Assembly (NCBI RefSeq): GCF_004354045.1
Contig: NZ_SMRT01000036.1
Span: forward strand, 1 to 36,680
From: Paenibacillus piri
GTDB taxonomy: Bacteria > Bacillota > Bacilli > Paenibacillales > NBRC-103111
Length of the DNA: 36,680 nucleotides
Direction: 5' to 3'
Shown one piece after another: positions 22,956-32,271 of the stretch. Positions within the stretch are counted from its first letter, which is position 1, and each line of letters opens with the position of its first letter. The notes beneath the pieces were generated by a model, which was not told where the DNA came from, ran no database searches, and saw only the letters and a list, made by a program, of their open reading frames with translations. Made by a program: the position numbers and the translations under genes.

Positions 22956-24515
22956 ATGAATCTTTGGGATGTGATTCTAAACCGGCAAGAGGATATTTTT
23001 CGTGCGACAATGGAACATATTGAGCTTTCGTTTATAGCCCTTTTAATCGCGATCGTGATTTCTATTCCAACAGGGCTGCTGCTGACCCGGCTCCCTAGGC
23101 TGGCTGCCCCGGTAATCGGTGTAGCATCCTTATTTCAGACAATCCCCAGCTTAGCCTTGCTCGGTTTTATGATTCCGATCCTCGGGATTGGGATGTTCCC
23201 GGCCATCGTCGCATTAACCGTCTATGCTCTACTGCCCATTCTGAGAAACACTTATACGGGTATCATGAACGTAGAGAAACCAATCAAAGAAGCTGGGATC
23301 GGCATGGGGATGACGAGTATGCAGGTGATGCTGAAAGTGGAGCTGCCGCTCGCTTTAAGCGTGATTATGGCGGGTATTCGCACGGCGACCGTCATGTTGA
23401 TCGGTGTTGCCACGCTCGCATCGCTTGTCGGAGCAGGTGGGCTGGGTGATTTAATTTTCCGGGGTATCTCGACAGTCAACACAGAGTTGATTTTGGCCGG
23501 CACGATTCCATCGGCGTTATTAGCGTTGCTCTTCGACTACTTGCTGGGACGGATGGAGAGGGCAGTGACCCCAAAGGGCATGCGGATAGGCAGCAAAAGA
23601 AATTCCAAGCTCGTCAAAGGATTGAAAATAGGATTGGGTTCGGCTTTGGTCGCCGCTTTATTGGCAGGTATCATGGTAATGGGCAATCCATTCGGTTCCG
23701 ATTCGATTGTGGTAGGTGGAAAGAATTTTACCGAGCAGGATATTTTGACGCATATGATGGCCTCTTTGATCGAAGCAAAAACGGACTTGCAGGTCGTTCG
23801 AAAACCTTTTCTCGGAGGATCCCAGGTGACCCATAACGCCCTGCTCAACGGAAACATCGATATTTACCCGGAGTATACCGGAACAGGTTGGACATCCGTC
23901 CTGAAGGAGCAGCCGATCGGGGGTGAACCGGAGGAAACCTACCGGAGAGTGAAGGCTGCCTATGAGAAAAATTTCAATGTCACCTGGCTGAAGCCTATCG
24001 GCTTTAACAATACATACACGCTGGCTATGAAAAGAGAGCGCGCTGAGCAGGAGGGAATTGAAACCTTTACGGATTTGGCGCGAAAATCTCCGAATTTCGT
24101 ACTCGGTGCCACACATGAGTTTTTGGAGCGTCCTGACGGGTACCGAGGTTTACAACAGACCTATGGAATGAGGTTTAAGGAAGCGAAAAGCCTGGATCCC
24201 GGGTTAACCTATAGCGCAGTTAAAGAAGGAACGACGGACGCGAATGACGCCTTTTCCACGGACGGCCGTATTGAAGCATTCGATCTCAAGGTAATCAAAG
24301 ACGATAAGCAATATTTTCCTCCCTACTACGCTGTGCCCATAGTCCGTATGGACACGCTTAAGTCACATCCCGAATTGGAGGAAGTGCTCAATCTGCTGGC
24401 CGGCAAAATCGATGATCGTGCGATGTCGGTGTTGAATGGCAAAGTGGATCTTGAAGGGCAGCAAGCCCGTGTTGTTGCTGAGCAGTGGTTGAAGGATACG
24501 GGACTAATCAAATAA
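22956..24515 (+). CDS. opuFB: Osmoprotectant permease fused to its substrate-binding domain (OpuFB type)
   Basis: This 519-residue fusion has a permease at residues 1-210 with six transmembrane segments and the EAA-like loop EAGIGMGMTSMQVMLKVELP. A linking membrane helix follows at about 225-243. From about 250 there is an OpuAC-type binding domain (VVGGKNFTEQDILTHMM, GNIDIYPEYTGTGW, DANDAFSTDGRIEAF). The binding domain therefore sits on the outer face tethered to its own channel. Compatible solutes such as glycine betaine are the likely cargo. GGGAGG precedes the ATG. Confidence 0.93.
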   Translation: MNLWDVILNRQEDIFRATMEHIELSFIALLIAIVISIPTGLLLTRLPRLAAPVIGVASLFQTIPSLALLGFMIPILGIGMFPAIVALTVYALLPILRNTYTGIMNVEKPIKEAGIGMGMTSMQVMLKVELPLALSVIMAGIRTATVMLIGVATLASLVGAGGLGDLIFRGISTVNTELILAGTIPSALLALLFDYLLGRMERAVTPKGMRIGSKRNSKLVKGLKIGLGSALVAALLAGIMVMGNPFGSDSIVVGGKNFTEQDILTHMMASLIEAKTDLQVVRKPFLGGSQVTHNALLNGNIDIYPEYTGTGWTSVLKEQPIGGEPEETYRRVKAAYEKNFNVTWLKPIGFNNTYTLAMKRERAEQEGIETFTDLARKSPNFVLGATHEFLERPDGYRGLQQTYGMRFKEAKSLDPGLTYSAVKEGTTDANDAFSTDGRIEAFDLKVIKDDKQYFPPYYAVPIVRMDTLKSHPELEEVLNLLAGKIDDRAMSVLNGKVDLEGQQARVVAEQWLKDTGLIK

Positions 24516-24654
24516 ACAGCAAAAAGAGGATTTGCTACACTAAATAGGGTGAAATTGATGAATCTAGAAGAAAGCAGCTACGCATAATATAGTTAGTATT
24601 AACGTAGACCTTCGTGCATCATCCGATCCGCCGATCGCTGGACAGGTGTCGGGT

Positions 24655-24779
24655 GACAAGAACATTATCTCATTAATTGCCGTAAATCGCGGCTTTCTTA
24701 TTTTATGGGTGTAAGAGGACAAGAACATATATCGATTTATATCCGCGATTTGAGCGGATTTTTTATTTTATGGATATAA
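24655..24779 (+). repeat. Tandem degenerate repeat, two units of about 63 bp
   Basis: Unit 1 (24655-24714) and unit 2 (24718-24779) both begin GACAAGAACAT and both carry a short GC hairpin in the middle (GCCGTAAATCGCGGC; ATCCGCGATTTGAGCGGAT). Both end TTATTTTATGG followed by a TAA. The second unit is a good terminator. Duplication of a terminator unit, with later drift, is the simplest reading. Confidence 0.65.
24741..24766 (+). terminator. Rho-independent terminator
   Basis: ATCCGC-GATTTGA-GCGGAT followed by TTTTTATTTTA. It lies 225 bases after opuFB and is the first clear terminator of that transcript. Confidence 0.75.
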
Positions 24780-24813
24780 CTTCTTGTCTTTTCAAAAAGA
24801 CAAGAAGTTATAT
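24774..24813. repeat. 40-bp near-perfect palindrome (hairpin)
   Basis: The arms ATATAACTTCTTGTCTTTT and AAAAGACAAGAAGTTATAT are exact reverse complements (19 bp) around a two-base CA centre; followed by TGTTTTTC. The symmetric arms with T-rich ends on both strands suggest a bidirectional terminator or a MITE-like remnant. Confidence 0.75.
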
Positions 24814-25154
24814 TGTTTTTCAATGATGGACATAAGATTGAAACGTTTTCCGTAGTTGCTAAACGATAAAGGTTTCGAGTCCATTTTACATTATATAATA
24901 GATCGTTTTGTCCGAAATTCGGATTCATTTATATGTTCTTATTGGAAGGAGAGAAGCAAATTGTTGTTCCGTTTGTATGACTTGAAATTGAGAAGAAAAA
25001 TGGGAAATCAATGTGGTTGCCGCGGGAAGAAAATGATAGTCCCAGTCCGCTAGCGAAGAGGATTACGCAATCGCCGGTCGATCTGGGCTAATAAAAGCGA
25101 CACCAAATAACAAACATTAAGGGGAGATTATCCACACCGATAGATTATGAATTA

Positions 25155-25394
25155 GTGAATAACGCTATTGTGCAATTTGTGAAGAGAACACTTGCAGAGT
25201 GGCAAGTCGAAATTTACCAATGGCGGTTAGATACAGAATGGGCGGGAGAAGTTTTTCTACATGTATTAGTAGATAAAGAAAAGCTTATGTATTCCACAAC
25301 TACTCATTTAATGCAGTTTGTTTATAGATCGGGTTCGTATGACTTTCAAAATATAAACTCAGAGGCTTTGAAGTGGTTAAAAGATGTTCTATAA
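25155..25394 (+). CDS. Hypothetical small protein
   Basis: A 79-codon frame from GTG 25155 encodes a protein-like sequence (IVQFVKRTLAEWQVEIYQW, GEVFLHVLVDKEKLMYS, SEALKWLKDVL). No family is recognised. The frame stays open and protein-like further upstream (STPIDYEL), and AAGGGGAG at about 25119 precedes that part without a normal start codon. So either a rare start is used or the true 5' end is lost. It stands alone between two intergenic regions. Confidence 0.4.
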   Translation: MNNAIVQFVKRTLAEWQVEIYQWRLDTEWAGEVFLHVLVDKEKLMYSTTTHLMQFVYRSGSYDFQNINSEALKWLKDVL

Positions 25395-25682
25395 GTCATC
25401 AAATTTGGGGAATTTGTTTCATTAATGTAGGCGCATTTGAAATTTGCGTAGGATTAACAAATCCAATTCAATGTTTAATATAATTACGTAAAATAGTAAT
25501 TTGACAAAATGGAAATGACATAGAATTAAACTGTTGGATTCTTAACCTTGTTATATGTCAAAAAGTACGATTATTGGAGACAGGCTAGCGTGTAAATTTA
25601 TTTTGCGTAAAAGGTATTTAGAATGGATTTGTAGAAGTAATCTCTAGTTTTATAAATCTATTTCAAAAAAATGGAGACACGG
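25395..25682 (+). other. AT-rich control region before the yesM-type gene
   Basis: No gene is seen. TTGACA at 25501-25506 with a poor -10 (AATTAA after 17 bases) is the best promoter candidate. Confidence 0.35.
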
Positions 25683-27458
25683 ATGAGATCAGTAAACATA
25701 AGACCGCTGCTTCTTTTTCTCTTTTTATCGATAAACTTTGTGTACTTAATCGCCATTATTCTTTTGGTCTATGTCCATATGTTTAGAGTGATCGTGGATG
25801 AGGCCAGCCAAACCAGGCGACTGCTTTTAAACGAATTAAATAAACAGGTCACGCTTACTATGCGAGGTGTGGAAGAAACTGCGATCAATATATCTACTCA
25901 TCCGGTACTATTGAATGCTTTGACGTATAAAACCGACAGCACTTTGGAATACTTCCGGGCAAAAAAGGAAATTTCGGATATGATCAACCATTTTGTTTTT
26001 ACAAGTCCGAATTTCAGCAGTATTCGCATTTATACCGATAACTTGATAACAGACGGAACACCCAGCGGGGCAATTCCGCTAGCACCCCTTTCGGAATATG
26101 AATGGGATAACCTTGCTCAAACGGGAAAAAGCAGTATATGGATTAAGTCCCATAAAGATTTGGCTGTGTTTGATAAGGATACGGAAGTGCTTTCTTTTGT
26201 CAAAGTATTAAAGAATGCGCACAATGAATTTGCAGGATATTTAAAAATAAATTTGAAGGTATCTTATTTGATTTCCTCGGTTTTGGATAGGAATGGAACC
26301 GGCTCTAAGCTAATTCTGGATTCATCGGGTCAGATTATTTCTGTGATCAACGATCCGCTGCATGTTCAAAACCAGTATGACTATAAGGAATCTAAAGTTT
26401 CGATCGAAAAAAGCTATGCCCATGTTATGATCAATAATGTATCCTATTTGGAAGTGTTTTCAGAGCCGAATTATTATGGCTGGAGTATCATTGAAACGAT
26501 TCCATACGAAGAACTGTTCCGCAACTTGAATTCTATAAAGAAAGTTTTGCTGTTCGTGGGAGCGCTGGGGGTGCTGCTTTCCTTTGTCGTTTCTTATTAT
26601 CTATCCAGAAAAATGACAAGTTTTGTGTCGGGGATGCTCCATTCCTTCGAGCAGGTAGAGTGTGGAAGATTTAACATCCCCCAAAGTAAGTATGTCATCT
26701 ATGAAGTTCAGCAAGTGTATAACGGATTCCATAAAATGATGAATAGACTGCACATGCTGCTGGCTCACCTTGAAATCGAGCAAAAGCAGAAGCTGAATGC
26801 CGAACTGAACGCCCGTTTGGCACAGATCAATCCGCACTTTCTATATAACACTCTGGACGCTATTCATTGGATGGCAATACAGAAAGGGGCCGACGAGGCC
26901 GGCGCAATGACTGCGAAGCTTTCCCGATTATTCCGCATCGGCTTAAGTCAGGGGAAATTGTTTATTTTGCTGGGAGAAGAGCTGGAGCATGGATTTTTAT
27001 ATTACGAGCTGCAGCGCGAAAAATATAAGAACGATATCCGGCTTATTATGGATGTGCCTGCTTTTCATAAATTATTATTCATTCCTAAGCTCATCCTGCA
27101 GCCTTTTATTGAGAATGCCATTATTCATGGGTTTGTCAAATCGCTCCATCATTCGGGAAATCCGCTGGTGATCCGTATACATACAAGTCTTGATGAGAAT
27201 AACCTGTTTATTTTTATCGATAACAATGGTAATGCACTCGGCGCATCAGGCTATTATAATATCGAAACCAAGACGCAGAGCGGTTATGGAATCAAAAATA
27301 TAAGGGAGAGAATTAATTTAAATTTTGGTCACGATTTTGGTGTGGATATTCAAGAGCTTCATCCGTCGGAGGGTGTGCGAGTCACGATCAAGCTTCCGCA
27401 AATCCATGACATGGATCAGCTCGATAATATTCGTTCGAGAGATAGACGTTTGTCCTGA
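25683..27458 (+). CDS. Sensor histidine kinase, YesM type
   Basis: This membrane kinase of about 591 residues has TM1 at residues about 8-33, an extracellular dCache-like sensor to about 280, and TM2 (VLLFVGALGVLLSFVVSYYL). A HAMP-like linker and a His_kinase domain follow, with the phospho-acceptor His in AQINPHFLYNTLDAIHW. The HATPase_c domain has N-box QPFIENAIIHGF and G-box GYGIKNIRERI. YesM-type kinases sense extracellular carbohydrates or other nutrients and pair with the AraC-type regulator encoded next. ATG 25683 has GGAG 6 bases upstream; ATG 25671 has none. Confidence 0.92.
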   Translation: MRSVNIRPLLLFLFLSINFVYLIAIILLVYVHMFRVIVDEASQTRRLLLNELNKQVTLTMRGVEETAINISTHPVLLNALTYKTDSTLEYFRAKKEISDMINHFVFTSPNFSSIRIYTDNLITDGTPSGAIPLAPLSEYEWDNLAQTGKSSIWIKSHKDLAVFDKDTEVLSFVKVLKNAHNEFAGYLKINLKVSYLISSVLDRNGTGSKLILDSSGQIISVINDPLHVQNQYDYKESKVSIEKSYAHVMINNVSYLEVFSEPNYYGWSIIETIPYEELFRNLNSIKKVLLFVGALGVLLSFVVSYYLSRKMTSFVSGMLHSFEQVECGRFNIPQSKYVIYEVQQVYNGFHKMMNRLHMLLAHLEIEQKQKLNAELNARLAQINPHFLYNTLDAIHWMAIQKGADEAGAMTAKLSRLFRIGLSQGKLFILLGEELEHGFLYYELQREKYKNDIRLIMDVPAFHKLLFIPKLILQPFIENAIIHGFVKSLHHSGNPLVIRIHTSLDENNLFIFIDNNGNALGASGYYNIETKTQSGYGIKNIRERINLNFGHDFGVDIQELHPSEGVRVTIKLPQIHDMDQLDNIRSRDRRLS

Positions 27459-27559
27459 CTGCCTGACAACAATCCAAGTTTTACATACCTAACTCCATTA
27501 ACAAAAAGGAATTTTTGAGCGAAAATAAGATTATAGAAACGGTATAGGTGACGCACATA

Positions 27560-29155
27560 ATGAAAATTCTTATTGTGGATGACGAAACCCGTATTTGCGA
27601 AAGTTTACAATCCGCGGTACCGTGGTCGGACATCGGAATTTCGGAAGTGGCTACGGCGGACAGCGGAGAAGCCGGTTACCGGACTTTTTTAAGCATATCT
27701 CCTGATATTGTCATGACTGATATTAGGATGGACGGGATGAGCGGCTTGGACATGATTCGGAAGATCCGGCAGCATGACAGCATGGTTCCAATTCTCATTC
27801 TAAGCGCATACGACTTATTTTCTTATGCCAAGGATGCCGTTCATTTGAACGTAACAAGGTATATTCTAAAGCCTATTATTTATGGTGACATAGCTCTGAC
27901 GGTCAGTGAAGTTGTCGAAGAGCTGAAATCTAGGAAGAAGCTCAACGAATTTGAAGGAAAGATCAAACTGCAGATTAAAAATAACTTAGGTGCACTTAGA
28001 CAAAAGTTTCTTTATGATGCTCTAACCCTTCCGACGCGATTTGACGAGGACTTTACAAACAATCTTCAGTTTTATCAAGTTGATCAAGCTTTTCTTCGAG
28101 GTGGCCTTGTCATGAGTCTGCAGGCTTTTTGGCCTCGCAACGGAAAAGTGGAGACAGAGAAGCAGTGGCAAATATACAGATTTGCTGTGAATAACATTAT
28201 TCAGGAAGTATTGTCTAAATGGCAGCCAAGCTATCATATGCCGTTTAGTGAAGACCGGATTACCGTGATTTTTGTAGGTTCCGATGAAAATGAACTGATT
28301 CAGGATGCCAGTCAGGCGACGAAGGAAATTATCAATCAGATCTATACGTTTTTGGAGATTGAGGTCAACGCCGGCTTTGGGCGCTGGTATCCTCATCCTT
28401 CAAACTTTTCGAAATCCTATAAAGAATCTATTGAGGTTCTAAAATTCAGTGAATTTGAAGGATATAAACGTATCGATCATTATAATGACGTCCATGAAAC
28501 GAATTTCTATCATTGGCCGGAATACCCATTGGAAGAGATGCAAATCATTTTGGAAGCGGTTAACCGGGGGGAATGGAAGGAGGCAATGGAGTCATGGTTA
28601 ATTTTGGAGTCATCGCTATTGAAAAAAGACGAGGCTGTCCCTTTTGATTTTGTTAAGATGCTGTGTACAGGACTGCTAAGTACAATCATTGCCTATAGAT
28701 GCCAGCAGCAGTCGCCCAACGATTTGCCGGCGAAGCTGGTTGAAATCCAAAATTATCGCAAGAAAGAAGATTTATGCGCGTGTGTTAGAAAGCTTCTGGA
28801 ACAGGAAGCCGAATCACTTAAAAATCAAAAGAATCAATCCACATACACGGAGTACATAAAAAAGTATGTAAGCGAGCATTACAACGAAAATATTTCATTC
28901 GCGCAGCTAGCAAATGAATTACATTTAAGCCGGACTTATTTGAGCTACTTATTTAACCGCGATACGGGGGAAACATTTGCCAATTACTTGATCCAATACC
29001 GAATCACAGTCGCCAAGAAATTAATGAATTCTTCCCAACATTTGATGGTTCGAGAGGTAGCGGCCATGGTAGGGTATTCAGACTCGGCGTATTTTAGCCG
29101 GATCTTTAAGCATGTGACCGGATTTAGCCCGTCAGAATATCAAATGCGTACGTAA
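27560..29155 (+). CDS. AraC-type response regulator, YesN type
   Basis: This 531-residue DNA-binding partner of the kinase has an N-terminal receiver domain (MKILIVDDETR; phosphorylation site Asp54 in VMTDIRMDG; Lys in RYILKPI) and a central region of about 280 residues. The C-terminal AraC helix-turn-helix pair (SFAQLANELHLSRTYLSYLF and VREVAAMVGYSDSAYFSRIF) is intact. It probably activates the solute-binding-protein gene 130 bp downstream. ATG 27560 is chosen since AGGTGA lies 9 bases upstream; the in-frame GTG 27548 overlaps that site. Confidence 0.93.
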   Translation: MKILIVDDETRICESLQSAVPWSDIGISEVATADSGEAGYRTFLSISPDIVMTDIRMDGMSGLDMIRKIRQHDSMVPILILSAYDLFSYAKDAVHLNVTRYILKPIIYGDIALTVSEVVEELKSRKKLNEFEGKIKLQIKNNLGALRQKFLYDALTLPTRFDEDFTNNLQFYQVDQAFLRGGLVMSLQAFWPRNGKVETEKQWQIYRFAVNNIIQEVLSKWQPSYHMPFSEDRITVIFVGSDENELIQDASQATKEIINQIYTFLEIEVNAGFGRWYPHPSNFSKSYKESIEVLKFSEFEGYKRIDHYNDVHETNFYHWPEYPLEEMQIILEAVNRGEWKEAMESWLILESSLLKKDEAVPFDFVKMLCTGLLSTIIAYRCQQQSPNDLPAKLVEIQNYRKKEDLCACVRKLLEQEAESLKNQKNQSTYTEYIKKYVSEHYNENISFAQLANELHLSRTYLSYLFNRDTGETFANYLIQYRITVAKKLMNSSQHLMVREVAAMVGYSDSAYFSRIFKHVTGFSPSEYQMRT

Positions 29156-29285
29156 AAAATAATGTAATGGACTTCCCAAGTACTGTCATATTTCACAATC
29201 TAAATGATCGACCGATTAATAAATATACGGTAATCTCGGTTTTCAAGAGACGGAAGCCTATCAATATAAATTTGGAGGGTCAAAC

Positions 29286-30629
29286 TTGCGAGTGAAAAAA
29301 GCATGTTCCTTTACACTGGTACTGATGCTTTCAATAAGTTTATTGGCGGCTTGTTCCCCTGTCAACCTTTCTGAAAGTGCTCAAGTGAAAGGGGAGCAGT
29401 CGAATTCATTAGGCGGAAAGCTGGTTGAGATTCGTTTTCCTTGGTGGGGAAATGTTGTCCGGCATGAAAAGTACAATAAACTAATGGATATGTTTGAAGC
29501 TAAAAATCCGAATATCAAAGTGATTCGTGAGCCGGGATCATGGGAGGACTATTGGAAGAAGATCTCGGTACAAACGATTGGAGGTAACGCACCGGATGTA
29601 CTGATGTTTACAACTGTCGGACAGATGCCTGAATATGAAGACAAAGGCGCTCTTCTTCCTTTAGATAAATACATTGAGAACGGCAGCATCGATGTAAGCG
29701 GGATTCCGGAGAAGGTTATCGAACTTGGCAAATACAAGGGAAGAACATATATGATCACGAAGGGATTGGCAGCCTTGTCTTATACGGTGAATTTGAGCTT
29801 GCTAAGTCAGAAAGGGGCGCCACTGCCTAAGAATGAGTATGCTTCATGGGGGGAGTTCATCGACTATTTGAAGTTGATCAAGCCTAAGTTAGGAAAAAAT
29901 GAATGGGGGAAAGAAATTTACCCTCTAGCGGATATGGCGAGCGATGATCTCTACATGGAAAGTTTTATGAGGTTGAAGGGCAAGGATATGTTTTCCGATG
30001 ATGGAAGGGAGTTGGGCTTTTCCAAACAAGACTTGGTGGAATGGTTTACTTTATGGCAAGACCTGAAAAAACTAGGCATAGTTCCTCCTGCCAAAATTAC
30101 TGCTGAAGAAGGAACGCTGCAATGGGAGCAGGATATGCTGGCTTCGAAACGGATCGTCATGTCGGCAAGACCAGGCAATCACATCAAGAGCATAATGAAA
30201 TATATGAGTGATGAGTTAACATTGATCCGCCTTCCAGGCGATAACGGGAAGTTCGGCGAAGTGCTTACAGGAGCTTTCCTGGGGATATCGGCACAAAGCA
30301 AGCATCCGGATGATGTAGCCAAACTTATTAATATGTGGATGACCGATCTTGAATTTAATAAACTGTATGAGCATGAACACGGCATTGTGCAAAATGAAAA
30401 CGTTGTCAAAGGGATTCAGCTGGATCCCGGCGATCAGCTTTCTCTAAAAAATATGAAAGAAGTTATGTCTACGACAAAGCCGCAAAAATCAAGATTACCC
30501 GGGGTAGCAAGCATATTTGATCAAGTAAAAAAATCTTACGATGAGGTTAACTTTGGTGAAAAAAGTATCGAAAAGGCTGCAGACGATATTTTCACTGAAG
30601 CTAACCGTGTTTTGAGAAAACAAAAATAA
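29286..30629 (+). CDS. Extracellular solute-binding lipoprotein, family 1, without permeases
   Basis: The 447-residue receptor starts with a lipoprotein signal (SFTLVLMLSISLLAAC) and has the sugar-type family-1 fold (IRFPWWGNVVRHEKYNKL, GNAPDVLMFTTVGQ). Start TTG 29286 lies 7 bases after GGAGG. In Paenibacillus such receptors normally stand directly before two permease genes, but none follows; the next gene is a GntR remnant 45 bp away. So it either borrows permeases encoded elsewhere or they were deleted. Its place after YesM/YesN suggests control by that pair. Confidence 0.88.
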   Translation: MRVKKACSFTLVLMLSISLLAACSPVNLSESAQVKGEQSNSLGGKLVEIRFPWWGNVVRHEKYNKLMDMFEAKNPNIKVIREPGSWEDYWKKISVQTIGGNAPDVLMFTTVGQMPEYEDKGALLPLDKYIENGSIDVSGIPEKVIELGKYKGRTYMITKGLAALSYTVNLSLLSQKGAPLPKNEYASWGEFIDYLKLIKPKLGKNEWGKEIYPLADMASDDLYMESFMRLKGKDMFSDDGRELGFSKQDLVEWFTLWQDLKKLGIVPPAKITAEEGTLQWEQDMLASKRIVMSARPGNHIKSIMKYMSDELTLIRLPGDNGKFGEVLTGAFLGISAQSKHPDDVAKLINMWMTDLEFNKLYEHEHGIVQNENVVKGIQLDPGDQLSLKNMKEVMSTTKPQKSRLPGVASIFDQVKKSYDEVNFGEKSIEKAADDIFTEANRVLRKQK

Positions 30630-30674
30630 CCTGCTGGAAATGATTTATACGATAAATGAGAGGGGGGCATGCTT

Positions 30675-31064
30675 ATGGGTGAGAAACATAGGATGGACAT
30701 CATCGAGGCTAGAAAGGATCTCGGGGTCGTCATTGTGAGAATGGCCGCACAGCGCAGGACTCAAGAGGAAATCGAAGAATTAGGTGCCTTACTTGCTAAT
30801 TTAAAATACGCTGAGCCCGATTATTTTCTCGAGTTTGACATCGCGTTTCATCTAAAGCTGGCGGATATGGCCAAAAATAGTACTTTAAAAGAAATATTGA
30901 GCAGTATTCTTCTACATACTCGTGTCAATCAAGCAGATGACGGGGGAAAGCAAATCTCTTCTTTGGATTATGACGCCATTTATAATGCAATTGCAGAAGG
31001 CAATCAGGAAGCCGCCGCACAGGCAATGGAAACACTTATCAAGGATGAGATGGAAGTCTATTAG
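30675..31064 (+). CDS. FCD-domain protein, GntR/FadR regulator lacking its DNA-binding domain
   Basis: About 129 residues match only the C-terminal ligand-binding FCD domain of FadR-type GntR regulators: HRMDIIEARKDLGVVIVRMA, then EFDIAFHLKLADMAKNSTL, then a C-terminal helix ending EAAAQAMETLIKDEMEVY. The first 70 or so residues, the winged helix, are missing, and a stop just upstream bars extension. Of the metal ligands, Asp and His in DIAFH remain; the later His residues are replaced (SLDYDAIY, METLI). GAGAGGGGGG precedes ATG 30675, so it may still be translated. Either a remnant or a metabolite-binding protein without DNA contact. Confidence 0.7.
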   Translation: MGEKHRMDIIEARKDLGVVIVRMAAQRRTQEEIEELGALLANLKYAEPDYFLEFDIAFHLKLADMAKNSTLKEILSSILLHTRVNQADDGGKQISSLDYDAIYNAIAEGNQEAAAQAMETLIKDEMEVY

Positions 31065-31077
31065 GAGGAGAATAAGA

Positions 31078-32244
31078 ATGGATTATAAATATTTTATGCC
31101 TACACAGGTTGAATGCGGAATCGGCACATCCACAAGAACCGGTGAATACCTTGCTGCTTCCAGAGTCAGGAAAGTGCTCCTTGTGACGGATGCCGGGATT
31201 ATAAAGGCTAACATGCTCGAAAATATGATCGAATCCCTCGAAGCGCAGGGGATCACACCTGACATTTATGACAAGGTGGAGCCAAATCCAAGTGCAGAAA
31301 GTATTATGAATGGTCTGAGTTTTTTAAACGAAGCAGGTGCGGACAGCGTTGTTGCGGTCGGTGGAGGGAGCAGCATCGATACAGCTAAAGGAATTGCCAT
31401 TATGGCACGGAATACTGGAAATATACTCGATTATGAAGGAGTCGGAAAAATTCCGAATCCCGGCCTGCCACTCATAGCAATTCCGACAACGGCCGGGACA
31501 GGCAGCGAAGTCACTCCATCAACGATTGTCACTAATCGTGCTACGTCTTTTAAGGCAGCGGTGATCAGTCCTTATCTATATCCGAAATTGGCTATTCTCG
31601 ATCCATCGCTTACGTTAAAGCTTCCTCAACCCATTACTGCAGCGACGGGAATGGATGCCTTGACTCATGCGATCGAATCGTATACGTCAAAAGGTGCAAG
31701 TCCATTGAGTCAGGCATTTGCACTTTCGGCTATCAAGATGATTGCCCACAATATTGAGAAGGCCTATTTTTCAGGGACTGACCTCCACAGCCGGGAACAA
31801 ATGCTGGTAGCATCAATGATGGCGGGCGCTGCGTTTGCCCAATCGCGTCTGGGTAATGTTCACGCGATCTCGCATACTATGGGAGGGATATTTAACATCG
31901 CTCATGGTATCGCAAACGCTTCCCTGCTCCCGTATGTAATGAAGTTTAATTCACCCGCTTGCCTGGAACGGATGGCGGATATCGCTGAAGCTCTAGGATG
32001 CGACACTGCAGGGGGTTCTGTGCAAGAAGCGGCGGAGATGGCGATTGAAAAGGTCATCCGTCTGAATCAACGTCTGCAGATCCCTTCAAATATTAAAGAT
32101 TTGGGCGTTGAACTGGATCAGCTGGAAAAGATGGTCGAAGATTCTATGCGCAGCGGTAACGTACTGATTAATCCCCGTCTGACGATAGCACGGGATATCC
32201 GGCACATTATTGAATGTGCTTACAGCGGGAGCTTCGATCTATAA
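31078..32244 (+). CDS. Iron-containing alcohol dehydrogenase
   Basis: This group III NAD(P)-dependent dehydrogenase of 388 residues has the nucleotide motif VVAVGGGSSIDTAKG near residue 95, IPTTAGTGSEVTP, and the metal ligands in GMDALTHAIESY (Asp, His), VHAISHTMGG and IAHGIANA (His). Such enzymes oxidise or reduce small alcohols, diols or hydroxy acids. AGGAGGAG precedes ATG 31078, 13 bases after the FCD gene. It begins the intact part of the second catabolic module, whose compound is unknown. Confidence 0.93.
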   Translation: MDYKYFMPTQVECGIGTSTRTGEYLAASRVRKVLLVTDAGIIKANMLENMIESLEAQGITPDIYDKVEPNPSAESIMNGLSFLNEAGADSVVAVGGGSSIDTAKGIAIMARNTGNILDYEGVGKIPNPGLPLIAIPTTAGTGSEVTPSTIVTNRATSFKAAVISPYLYPKLAILDPSLTLKLPQPITAATGMDALTHAIESYTSKGASPLSQAFALSAIKMIAHNIEKAYFSGTDLHSREQMLVASMMAGAAFAQSRLGNVHAISHTMGGIFNIAHGIANASLLPYVMKFNSPACLERMADIAEALGCDTAGGSVQEAAEMAIEKVIRLNQRLQIPSNIKDLGVELDQLEKMVEDSMRSGNVLINPRLTIARDIRHIIECAYSGSFDL

Positions 32245-32271
32245 AGGGGGCGGCATCACATTCATATCTTA

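Larger units (their letters stand above)
24516..25154. other. Repeat-rich intergenic region after opuFB
   Basis: About 640 bases. It holds a tandem repeat with terminator-like hairpins (24655-24779), a long perfect palindrome (24774-24813) and AT-rich sequence. A 65-codon frame at 24856-25053 shows no ribosome binding site or family likeness and is not counted as a gene. Confidence 0.5.

Noticed and set aside
24856..25053. 65-codon frame after opuFB
   Set aside because: No ribosome binding site and a composition typical of AT-rich non-coding DNA.
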